A stretch of 64,000 bases of DNA, taken from Avedoeria sp964651245. GTDB lineage: Bacteria > Chloroflexota > Anaerolineae > Epilineales > Epilineaceae. The position numbers and the translations under genes are program-made. The stretch is taken from the NCBI GenBank assembly GCA_964651245.1, contig CAZYVI010000015.1:49081-113080 (forward strand), written 5' to 3'. This document shows, one piece after another, positions 8,055 through 14,614 of this stretch. The notes under the pieces were generated by a model. That model was not told the origin of the DNA. It saw only the letters and a program-made list of their open reading frames with translations, and ran no database searches. Each line of letters begins with the position of its first letter. Within the stretch, counting starts at the first letter, position 1.

Positions 8055-10073
8055 ATGGCCCCGCCCCTGTCCGACTCGCCCCCTTCCGCTCCGGCCGCGC
8101 CCCCGCCCGCGCGTCGTGTCGTGACGTACGGCGGCCGCTCGCTGACGGCGGTGGCGCTCGCGCGGGCGGCGGCACAGCTGGCGGCGCGGTTGGCGGCGCT
8201 CGGCGTCGGGCCGGGCGACCGCGTCGTGACGCGCCTGGCCAACGCCGCCGCGCCGGTCGTGGCCGTCGATGCCTGCCGCCGGCTCGGGGCGGTCCTCGTG
8301 CCGTTGAACCCGCGCGCGCCGGCGATCGAGCTGGCCGGCCCTGCCGCGCGCGTCCGGCCGCGGGCGGCGCTCGTCGACGCCGGCGGTCCGCCGGACACCG
8401 TGGGCGCCGTCGTCGCCGCCGCGGGTGGGCGAGCGATGGCGGTCGACGCCTGGGGGACGGCCGTCGACGGGCGCGGCGCCCACGGCGCAGGCGGCGTCGA
8501 GGCCGCCGGCAGCACCGACGCCGCCGATCCTGTCACGGCCACGGCCACCGCGATTGCGGCTGCCCCGGTCCCCGTCGCCGCCGCCGACGCGACCGCCGCC
8601 GACACGGACGGCGCCGCCGCCTGGCCGTGGCCGGCGCCGCCCGACCCGACGGCGCCGCAGGCGATCGTCTTCACCTCGGGCACGAGCGGCGCGCCCAAGG
8701 GCGCCGTCCTGACGTGGGGCAACCAGCACGCCAGCTGGGCGGCGTCGCGGGCGCGGCTGGGGCATGGGCCCGACGACGTCTGGCTCGTCGCGCTGCCCCT
8801 GCACCACGTCGGCGGGCTGGCGATCGTGCTGCGGGCGGCGTTCGACGGCGCCGCCGTCGTCGTCCTGCCGCGCTTCGACGCCGCCGCGGTGGCCGACGCG
8901 ATCGTCGGCGTCGGCGTGAGCCGGGTGTCGCTCGTGCCGTCGACGCTGCGGCCGGTGCTCGACGCCCTGACGGCGCGCGGGGTGGCGGAGGCCCCGCCGT
9001 CGCTGCGGACCGTGCTGCTGGGCGGCGGACCGCTGGCCGGCGCCCCGGTGGCCGAGGCGGTGGCGCGCGGCCTGCCGCTGGCCTTGACCTACGGCCTGAC
9101 CGAGGCCGCCAGCCAGGTGGCCACCACCCGTCCCGGCTGGACGCCCGCCCTGCCGGCCGCCGCGCCGCCGCTCGACGGCGTCGCGGTCCGCGTAGCGCCG
9201 CCGGGTGCGCCCATCGAGTCGGGCACGTCCGGCAGCGCGGGCGACGTCGTCGAACGCGGCGGCGCATCCGGCGACGGGGACGGGGACGCGGACGACGCCC
9301 GCGCGCCCGTGGGCGAGATCCTGGTCCGCGGTGCCACCGTGTTCGCCGGCTACTGGGACGACCCCGCCGCCACGGCCCGCGCCTTGGCCGGCGGCTGGCT
9401 CCACACCGGCGACCTCGGCCGGCTCGACGCCGCCGGCCGCCTGACGGTCGTCGGCCGCGCCGACGACCGGATCACGACCGGCGGCGAGAGCGTCGATCCG
9501 ACCGAGGTCGAGGCCGCGCTCGACGGCCATCCCGGCATCGGCGCGAGCTGCGTCGTGGGCGTGGCGGACGCCCGGTGGGGACAGGTCGTGGCGGCCGTCG
9601 TCGAGCCGCCGGCGGGCCGGCGGCCGGACGACGTGCCGGACGCGGCGGCGCTGCGGGCGTGGCTGGCCGGCCGGCTGGCCAGCCACAAGGTGCCGCGCCG
9701 CGTCGTCGCCGTGGCCGCGCTGCCGCGGACGCCGGCCGGCAAGGTGGCGCGCGGTGCGGCGAGACGGCTAGCCGAGCTCCACTTGGATGCCGCCGACCCT
9801 GCTGGCGATGACGTTGTAGATGAACGCCTGGATCGCGCCGCCGACAAAGCCGATGACGCCGTAGATGAGCGGCATCGCGATGATCGCCCCGGCGCCGAAC
9901 AGCAGGCCCAGCGCGGCGCCGCCCTCGTCGTTGGCGGCGGCGATGCTGGCGCCCAGCAGCGCGAACAGCGAGATGAACGCCCCGATGATCAGCCCGACGG
10001 CGGCCAGCAGGGCGCCGTACATCTTGGCGGCGGACAGGACGTCGATGCGTCGGATCGTGGTCACCTGCGGTAG
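8055..10073 (+). CDS. menE: o-Succinylbenzoate-CoA ligase MenE with a read-through C-terminal extension
   Basis: Adenylate-forming ligase making OSB-CoA. Signatures: FTSGTSGAPKGAVLTWGN (P-loop), ALPLHHVGGLAIVLR, YGLTEAASQVATT, LHTGDLGRLDAAGRLTVVGR and the C-terminal catalytic lysine in PRTPAGKVAR. There are Ala/Asp-rich low-complexity insertions at about residues 140-190 and 385-415. The conserved fold ends near 9765, but no stop occurs in frame until 10071-10073, adding about 100 Asp/Gln/Gly-rich residues coded exactly opposite the membrane-protein gene at 9768-10064. A TAG at 9769-9771 is one base out of frame, so a 1-base indel could be responsible. The true C-terminus is uncertain. Confidence 0.88.
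   Translation: MAPPLSDSPPSAPAAPPPARRVVTYGGRSLTAVALARAAAQLAARLAALGVGPGDRVVTRLANAAAPVVAVDACRRLGAVLVPLNPRAPAIELAGPAARVRPRAALVDAGGPPDTVGAVVAAAGGRAMAVDAWGTAVDGRGAHGAGGVEAAGSTDAADPVTATATAIAAAPVPVAAADATAADTDGAAAWPWPAPPDPTAPQAIVFTSGTSGAPKGAVLTWGNQHASWAASRARLGHGPDDVWLVALPLHHVGGLAIVLRAAFDGAAVVVLPRFDAAAVADAIVGVGVSRVSLVPSTLRPVLDALTARGVAEAPPSLRTVLLGGGPLAGAPVAEAVARGLPLALTYGLTEAASQVATTRPGWTPALPAAAPPLDGVAVRVAPPGAPIESGTSGSAGDVVERGGASGDGDGDADDARAPVGEILVRGATVFAGYWDDPAATARALAGGWLHTGDLGRLDAAGRLTVVGRADDRITTGGESVDPTEVEAALDGHPGIGASCVVGVADARWGQVVAAVVEPPAGRRPDDVPDAAALRAWLAGRLASHKVPRRVVAVAALPRTPAGKVARGAARRLAELHLDAADPAGDDVVDERLDRAADKADDAVDERHRDDRPGAEQQAQRGAALVVGGGDAGAQQREQRDERPDDQPDGGQQGAVHLGGGQDVDASDRGHLR
9768..10064 (-). 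CDS. Small two-helix membrane protein of unknown function (DUF3566-like)
   Basis: 98 residues starting at GTG 10064 with AGGAG at 10075-10079, 10 bases upstream. It begins TTIRRIDVLSAAKMYGAL, followed by two hydrophobic stretches (about residues 17-42 and 50-80) and ends FIYNVIASRVGGIQVELG. The pattern of a short 'I-R/K-I-D..S..K' head, two membrane helices and a 'GGI..EL' end is seen in a widespread family of small membrane proteins; I compare it to DUF3566 without certainty. No function is assigned. The whole gene lies antisense to the menE extension. Its promoter is embedded in a perfect inverted repeat. Confidence 0.8.
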   Translation of the reverse strand: MTTIRRIDVLSAAKMYGALLAAVGLIIGAFISLFALLGASIAAANDEGGAALGLLFGAGAIIAMPLIYGVIGFVGGAIQAFIYNVIASRVGGIQVELG

Positions 10074-10101
10074 CTCCTCGTGCTGTGCGCGCCGGGACGG
10101 T

Positions 10102-10127
10102 GGCGCGGCCGGATTCTAGGCCGCGCC
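10102..10127 (-). promoter_or_regulatory. -10 box inside a perfect inverted repeat, candidate operator
   Basis: GGCGCGGCC (10102-10110) and GGCCGCGCC (10119-10127) are perfect 9-base inverted repeats. The 8-base centre contains TAGAAT on the minus strand (10113-10118), a good -10 box for the small membrane-protein gene, with a leader of about 42 bases. A repressor site over the -10 is the simplest reading; a cruciform or terminator-like hairpin is an alternative. Confidence 0.45.
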
Positions 10128-10256
10128 GGGCGGCGCGAACAGTCGGCCGCCGGCCACCGGCATCGCCCACCGCCGTCGCCCGCCGCCGACTGCCGTGGAA
10201 CCTGGGTGTTTCGGCTAGGGTAGTGCTGGTCAATACCGTGCCCCGAGGAGCCCATC

Positions 10257-11216
10257 ATGCGCCGCCCGAGACCGCTCGACCGAATCGCCGCTGCCTGTGC
10301 CATCGCCGTCCCCTTGCTGCTCGCCGCCTGCACCGCCCAGAGCGAGCGCTTGGGCGGCGCGGCGCTGCCGCAGGGCGCCGATACGGCGGCCGTGACCCCC
10401 CCCGACGCCGCCGCGGCGCCGGCCGACAACGGCGCGCCTGCGGCCGACGTCGATGCCGCCGCGAGCGCCGGCGTGGCGCCCGCCGGTGACGCGCCTACGA
10501 CGGCCGACGACCCAGCGTCCGTCGATGCCATCGACCCGGCCGCCGCCGACCCCCAGGCCGTCGCCGCGACGGCGTCCGATCCGGCCCTGGGCCCCCTCGT
10601 GACCGCGGCCAACGTCCACTGGCTGCGCATCGTGCCGGTGCTCCGGACGGCCACCGCCGGCCAGTCGCCCGCGGCCCTCGTCGACGCCGCCGCGTTTGCC
10701 TCCGACGGCCTGCTGGCGGTGGCCGTCGCCCCGGCCGACGGGGTCGCCGCGCAGACGGCGGCGCAGCTCGACCGCGGCGCAGCCGTCGGCTACGTGGCCC
10801 TCGCCGTGTGCTGCCGACCTCTACCGACACCGGCGCCGATCATCCGGCTGCCCAACAGCGCCGACCCGCTCGCCGCGCCCGCCGTGACCGAGGCGCCGCC
10901 GCTGCCGACGCGGCCGTGCTGCCTGGCGGCGTCGGTGCCGAACGGCGTGTTCCGCGTCGTGGTGCGGCAGGCCGCCGAGGGTCCCGTCAAGTCCGGCGGC
11001 GGCAGCAACCAGACGAAGATCCTGCTGCGCACGTTCGTCGCCGATCTCACCGACGCCGGCGGGCGCGTCGTCGAGAGCTGGCCGGCCGTGGTGAGCGAGG
11101 AGCCCACCGTCGCCGCCACGCCGTGGGCCGGTGTGGCGCTCGATCGCGGCGGGCCGGTGACGGTGCGCTTCCACGCCGGCCGCTGGAAGATCGAGGCCAG
11201 CCGCATCATCCCGTGA
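10257..11216 (+). CDS. Secreted lipoprotein of unknown function
   Basis: 319 residues. Start ATG 10257 follows GAGGAG at 10245-10250. The N-terminus is a lipoprotein signal: basic head, hydrophobic AAACAIAVPLLLAAC, with the lipidation cysteine at residue 25. Residues 26-110 are an Ala/Asp/Pro-rich spacer. The remainder (about 110-319) looks folded, beginning LGPLVTAANVHWLRIVPVL, with paired cysteines in VCCRPLPTP and RPCCLAAS. I do not recognise the domain. It lies alone between two minus-strand genes and its last 11 bases overlap the end of the convergent thioesterase gene. Confidence 0.75.
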   Translation: MRRPRPLDRIAAACAIAVPLLLAACTAQSERLGGAALPQGADTAAVTPPDAAAAPADNGAPAADVDAAASAGVAPAGDAPTTADDPASVDAIDPAAADPQAVAATASDPALGPLVTAANVHWLRIVPVLRTATAGQSPAALVDAAAFASDGLLAVAVAPADGVAAQTAAQLDRGAAVGYVALAVCCRPLPTPAPIIRLPNSADPLAAPAVTEAPPLPTRPCCLAASVPNGVFRVVVRQAAEGPVKSGGGSNQTKILLRTFVADLTDAGGRVVESWPAVVSEEPTVAATPWAGVALDRGGPVTVRFHAGRWKIEASRIIP

Positions 11217-11652
11217 CGCGGCGACGGCGGAGCGCTTCGCCCACGGCGTCGGGCAGCGGTGCCGGGGCGAAGCGGCCGTCGGCGGCCGCGGCGGTGTGGA
11301 CGAACGTGATGCGCGCCGCGGCGCGCACGTCGTCCGGCCGCCCAGCCGCCGACATCGCCATGTCGAGACGGAAACTCGACCGCCCGACCGCGCCGACGCA
11401 GACGGTGACATCGACGTCGTCGCCGGCCCAGACGGGCGCGAGGTGGTCGACCTCGACGCGGCGGATCGGCGTCGAGCGTTCGGCCTGGCCGAACCAGGCG
11501 GCGTAGTCGAAGCCGATCTCGGCCACGAAGCCCTCGTAGGCTGACTGCCAGAACTCGGCGTAGCGGCCGAAGAACAGGACGCCGGCCGGATCGGCCTGGT
11601 GGAAGGCGACCCGGCCGCGCAGGACGTACGGAGCGGGCTGGGCCGCGGCCAA
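11206..11652 (-). CDS. Hotdog acyl-CoA thioesterase, candidate DHNA-CoA thioesterase
   Basis: About 148 residues of the 4-hydroxybenzoyl-CoA thioesterase family. Signature FHQADPAGVLFFGRYAEF carries the catalytic Asp, followed by WQSAYEGFVAEIGFDYAAWF and VEVDHLAPVWAGDDVDV. Cyanobacterial DHNA-CoA hydrolases belong to this family, and the gene sits beside the men operon and behind aroF, so the missing MenB-to-MenA hydrolysis is the likely role (inference). The start is uncertain: TTG 11652 is chosen; CTG 11661 would overlap the aroF stop by 4 bases. No ATG is available until deep in the gene. The stop overlaps the convergent lipoprotein gene by 11 bases. Confidence 0.82.
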   Translation of the reverse strand: MAAAQPAPYVLRGRVAFHQADPAGVLFFGRYAEFWQSAYEGFVAEIGFDYAAWFGQAERSTPIRRVEVDHLAPVWAGDDVDVTVCVGAVGRSSFRLDMAMSAAGRPDDVRAAARITFVHTAAAADGRFAPAPLPDAVGEALRRRRVTG

Positions 11653-11657
11653 CGCGC

Positions 11658-12773
11658 TCAGGCCCGCGCGCCGACGCGCGGCGACAGCAGCGTCCGCCCG
11701 CAGGCCGCCGCCAGGGTGCCGAGGCGCGCCGTCAGCTCGCCGAGCTCGTGCGGCCGGATCGCCTGGTCGCCGTCCGACAGCGCCAGGTGGGGCGCCGGAT
11801 GGACCTCGACCAGGATGCCGTCGGCGCCGGCCGCCAGCGCGGCGCAGGCCATCGGCGCCACCAGCGCCGGCTCGCCGGTGGCGTGCGACGGGTCGACGAT
11901 CACCGGCAGGTGGGTCTCGCGCTTGGCGAGCGCCATCGACGCCAGGTCGAGCGTGAAGCGGGTGCCTGGGTTGAAGGTGCGGATGCCGCGCTCGACCAGG
12001 ATGACCTGGTCGTTGCCGCCCACCAGCAGGTACTCGGCCGCCAGCAGCCACTCCTCGACCGTCGCGGCGAAGCCGCGCTTGAGGACGACCGGCTTGTCGA
12101 CGTCGGACAGCGCCTTGAGCAGCTCGATGTTCTGCATGTTGCGCGCCCCCACCTGGAAGGCGTCCACGTGGGGGTACATCGCCTCGATCATGTCGACGGC
12201 CAGGATCTCGCTCACCACCGGCAGGCCGGTGGCGGCGCGCGCCGCCGACAGCCACTCGAGCGCCATCGTGCCGTGGCCCTGGAAGCGGTACGGGCTCGAG
12301 CGCGGCTTGAACGCCCCGCCGCGCAGCGCCACGGCCCCGTTCGCCGCGCACGCCCGCGCCGCCTGAACGATGCCGTCGGCGCTCTCGACGGCGCACGGGC
12401 CGGCGATCACGGCGAAGCCCTCGCCGCCGAACGGCACGCCGCCGACCGTGACGACGGTGCCCGCCGGCTGCACCTCGCGCCGCGCCAACCGGTACGGCGT
12501 GTCGGGCAGGAAGACCCGCTCGACGGCGCGGTCGTGGCCGATGAGCTCGTCGAGCCGCGCCACCGCGACGTCGGCCAACAGGATCACCCCCGGACCGACG
12601 TCGTAGACCGACGCCTCGACGCCGGCGCCGCGCAGCTGCTCGACCAGGCGCCGGACGTCGCGCTCGACGGCCTCGGGCGCCACGACGGCCAGCGCGATGC
12701 CGCGCGGCTCGCCGGCGGCGCGCTCGGGGCGGGCGGCGGCCGTACCGCCGCGCAGGCTGAGGAGGTCGTTCAC
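11658..12773 (-). CDS. aroF: 3-deoxy-7-phosphoheptulonate (DAHP) synthase
   Basis: Condenses phosphoenolpyruvate and erythrose 4-phosphate, the entry to the shikimate pathway and so to chorismate for menaquinone. 371 residues. An N-terminal ~75-residue ferredoxin-like regulatory domain (VERDVRRLVEQLRGAGV...) precedes the TIM barrel, as in AroF/AroG-like DAHP synthases of Bacillus and Thermotoga type. Signatures: IAGPCAVESADGIVQ, LRGGAFKPRSSPYRFQG, DAFQVGARNMQN, VVLKRGFAATVEEW and VIVDPSHATG. Start GTG 12773 follows a CAGGAG ribosome-binding site. Transcribed from its own promoter at 12849-12877 with the thioesterase downstream. Confidence 0.96.
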   Translation of the reverse strand: MNDLLSLRGGTAAARPERAAGEPRGIALAVVAPEAVERDVRRLVEQLRGAGVEASVYDVGPGVILLADVAVARLDELIGHDRAVERVFLPDTPYRLARREVQPAGTVVTVGGVPFGGEGFAVIAGPCAVESADGIVQAARACAANGAVALRGGAFKPRSSPYRFQGHGTMALEWLSAARAATGLPVVSEILAVDMIEAMYPHVDAFQVGARNMQNIELLKALSDVDKPVVLKRGFAATVEEWLLAAEYLLVGGNDQVILVERGIRTFNPGTRFTLDLASMALAKRETHLPVIVDPSHATGEPALVAPMACAALAAGADGILVEVHPAPHLALSDGDQAIRPHELGELTARLGTLAAACGRTLLSPRVGARA

Positions 12774-12848
12774 ACCGTGCTCCTGCGGCGCCGGCCCTGG
12801 GACGCGCGGAGGGCGAAGATCCTCGCGCCGGCCGGTGCGCGCCGATCA

Positions 12849-12877
12849 ACTATAGTGCGATGCAAGGTAGCGGGCAA
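12849..12877 (-). promoter_or_regulatory. Promoter of aroF-thioesterase
   Basis: On the minus strand TTGCCC (12877-12872), 17 bases, then TATAGT (12854-12849). The leader to GTG 12773 would be about 70 bases. Good sigma-70-type match. Confidence 0.6.
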
Positions 12878-12976
12878 GCAGCGCATCGGCGGCACCAGGC
12901 CGTCGAACCGGCGAGCCGTCGCGCCGCCGTCCATCGAACCGCCCCTCGTCCGGCCGCCCCCAACGTCCCACCGCCG

Positions 12977-13462
12977 TCACGGCTCGCCGGCGCCGAGGCC
13001 CTCGACCCAGCGCGCCCCGGTGGCGCGCGCCAGGTCGGCCGGCGCCAGCGCCAGGTTCAGGCCGCGCTGGCCGGCGCTGACGAACATGCGCTCGCCCGCG
13101 CCCGCCGCGGCGTCGATGACGACGTCGAAGGCGCCGGGGCGCACCGCCAGGGCGCTGATGCCGCCCACCTGCAGCCCGGTCAGGCGCTCGGCGTCGGCGT
13201 GGCTGGCCAGCTGGAGGCGCTTCTCGCCCAGCGCCGCCGCCAGCCGCTTGAGGTCGAGCTGGCGGTCGGCGGCGACGATCGCCAGGATCGGCCGGCCGGC
13301 CGGCCGGACCACGACCAGGGTCTTGCACACCACCGCCGCCGGCACGCCGAGCGCGGCGGCCACCTCGGCGGCGTCGCGCAGCGCGCTCGGGTAGGCGTGC
13401 GCGTCGTAGCCGATCCCGGCCGCCTCGAGGCGGCGCATGGCGAGGGTCTTGGGCGCCGACAT
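12977..13462 (-). CDS. ybaK: YbaK/EbsC-type Cys-tRNA(Pro) deacylase
   Basis: 161 residues, the usual length. Clears cysteine mischarged onto tRNA(Pro). Typical sequence: an N-terminal MSAPKTLAMRRLEAAGIGYD, AEVAAALGVPAAVVCKTLVV with the family lysine, AIVAADRQLDLKRLAAALG, and LTGLQVGGISALAV with the GGxSP-like loop. Start ATG 13462 has a strong AGGAGG site 7 bases upstream. It diverges from fdhD and precedes aroF on the same strand, separated by 203 bases that contain the aroF promoter and nothing else I recognise. Confidence 0.92.
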   Translation of the reverse strand: MSAPKTLAMRRLEAAGIGYDAHAYPSALRDAAEVAAALGVPAAVVCKTLVVVRPAGRPILAIVAADRQLDLKRLAAALGEKRLQLASHADAERLTGLQVGGISALAVRPGAFDVVIDAAAGAGERMFVSAGQRGLNLALAPADLARATGARWVEGLGAGEP

Positions 13463-13481
13463 CCGACCTCCTGGCGGGTGC

Positions 13482-13487
13482 TATCAT
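13482..13487 (+). promoter_or_regulatory. -10 box of fdhD
   Basis: TATCAT with a leader of about 36 bases to ATG 13530. It lies in the 67-base gap shared with the divergent ybaK gene. No clear -35. Confidence 0.4.
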
Positions 13488-13529
13488 CGTGCCGTCGCCG
13501 GCCGTCCGCAAGCCGCGCCGAGGCCAACC

Positions 13530-14579
13530 ATGCCCCGATCGACCGCCCAGCCCGCCCGCCCGCCCGCGGCCCAGGCCGTCCCGCCCGCGCCGCGCCGCGC
13601 GATGGGCGGCGGCGCAGCGGGCGGCGCCGGCGTCCGTCGCGTCGACGACATGGACCACGACGACGGCGCGGCGGCCGTCGATCGCCGCTGGGTGCGGCGC
13701 ACGGCGCTCGACGGCGCCACCGCCCGGTCGGGCCGCGACGTCGTGGCCGTGGAAGAGCCGCTCGAGATCCGGCTGGCGGTCGGGGCGCTCGACCCGGCGC
13801 CCACCTCCGTGGCGGTGACGATGCGCACGCCGGGCGCCGACGTCGAGCTGGCGCTGGGCTTCCTGTTCGCCGAGGGCATCCTCGCCGGCGCCGACGACGT
13901 GCTCCACGCCGGCCACTGCCTCGATCCCGATCCAGGCGAGGGGCAGCGCGGCAACGTCGTGACCGTCACGCTGCGCGAGGGTCGCCGCGTCGACCTGGCG
14001 CCGCTGGCGCGCCACTTCACGGTCTCGAGCGCCTGCGGCGTCTGCGGCAAGGCGGGGCTCGACCAGCTGGCGGCGCGCGGCGTCGGCCCCGTCGGCGACG
14101 GCGCGCCGCCGCTGCGGCTCGCCGCCGAGGTGCTCTACGCCCTACCGGACCGGCTGCGCGCCGCCCAGGCCGCGTTCGACGCCACCGGCGGCCTCCACGC
14201 CGCCGCCCTGTTCGACGCCGCCGGCGCCCGGCTGGCGCTGCGCGAGGACGTCGGGCGCCACAACGCGCTCGACAAGCTCGTCGGCTGGGCGCTGCAGGCC
14301 GGTCGGCTGCCGCTGGCGGGCCACATCGTCCTCGTCAGCGGCCGCGCCAGCTACGAGCTGGTCCAGAAGTGCGCCGTGGCCGGCGTGACCGTCCTGGCCG
14401 CCGTCGGCGCGCCGAGCAGCCTGGCGATCGAGACGGCCGCCGCGTTCGGGCTGACGCTGGCCGGCTTCGTCCGCGGCCGGCGCGCCAACGTCTACACCGG
14501 CGCCGAGCGGATCGTCGGCGCCGCATCGTCGGCGTCCGGCGCCGCCGTCCCCGCCGCGGTCCCCGACGCCGCGGGCTGA
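13530..14579 (+). CDS. fdhD: Formate dehydrogenase accessory sulfurtransferase FdhD
   Basis: 349 residues. FdhD passes sulfur to the bis-MGD molybdenum cofactor and is needed for formate dehydrogenase activity. After an Ala/Pro-rich N-terminus of about 50 residues the conserved domain begins. Visible: VEEPLEIRL, ELALGFLFAEGIL, the sulfur-carrying CxxC in SSACGVCGKAGLD, GGLHAAALFD, REDVGRHNALDKLVG and VLVSGRASYELVQKCAVAG. Start ATG 13530 is the first in-frame start after the TATCAT box. Its client is almost certainly the selenocysteine formate dehydrogenase encoded at 17701-22289, 3 kb downstream. Confidence 0.95.
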   Translation: MPRSTAQPARPPAAQAVPPAPRRAMGGGAAGGAGVRRVDDMDHDDGAAAVDRRWVRRTALDGATARSGRDVVAVEEPLEIRLAVGALDPAPTSVAVTMRTPGADVELALGFLFAEGILAGADDVLHAGHCLDPDPGEGQRGNVVTVTLREGRRVDLAPLARHFTVSSACGVCGKAGLDQLAARGVGPVGDGAPPLRLAAEVLYALPDRLRAAQAAFDATGGLHAAALFDAAGARLALREDVGRHNALDKLVGWALQAGRLPLAGHIVLVSGRASYELVQKCAVAGVTVLAAVGAPSSLAIETAAAFGLTLAGFVRGRRANVYTGAERIVGAASSASGAAVPAAVPDAAG

Positions 14580-14614
14580 TCCGCCGCCGCACCGGCCCCG
14601 AGGAGGCTCTCGCC

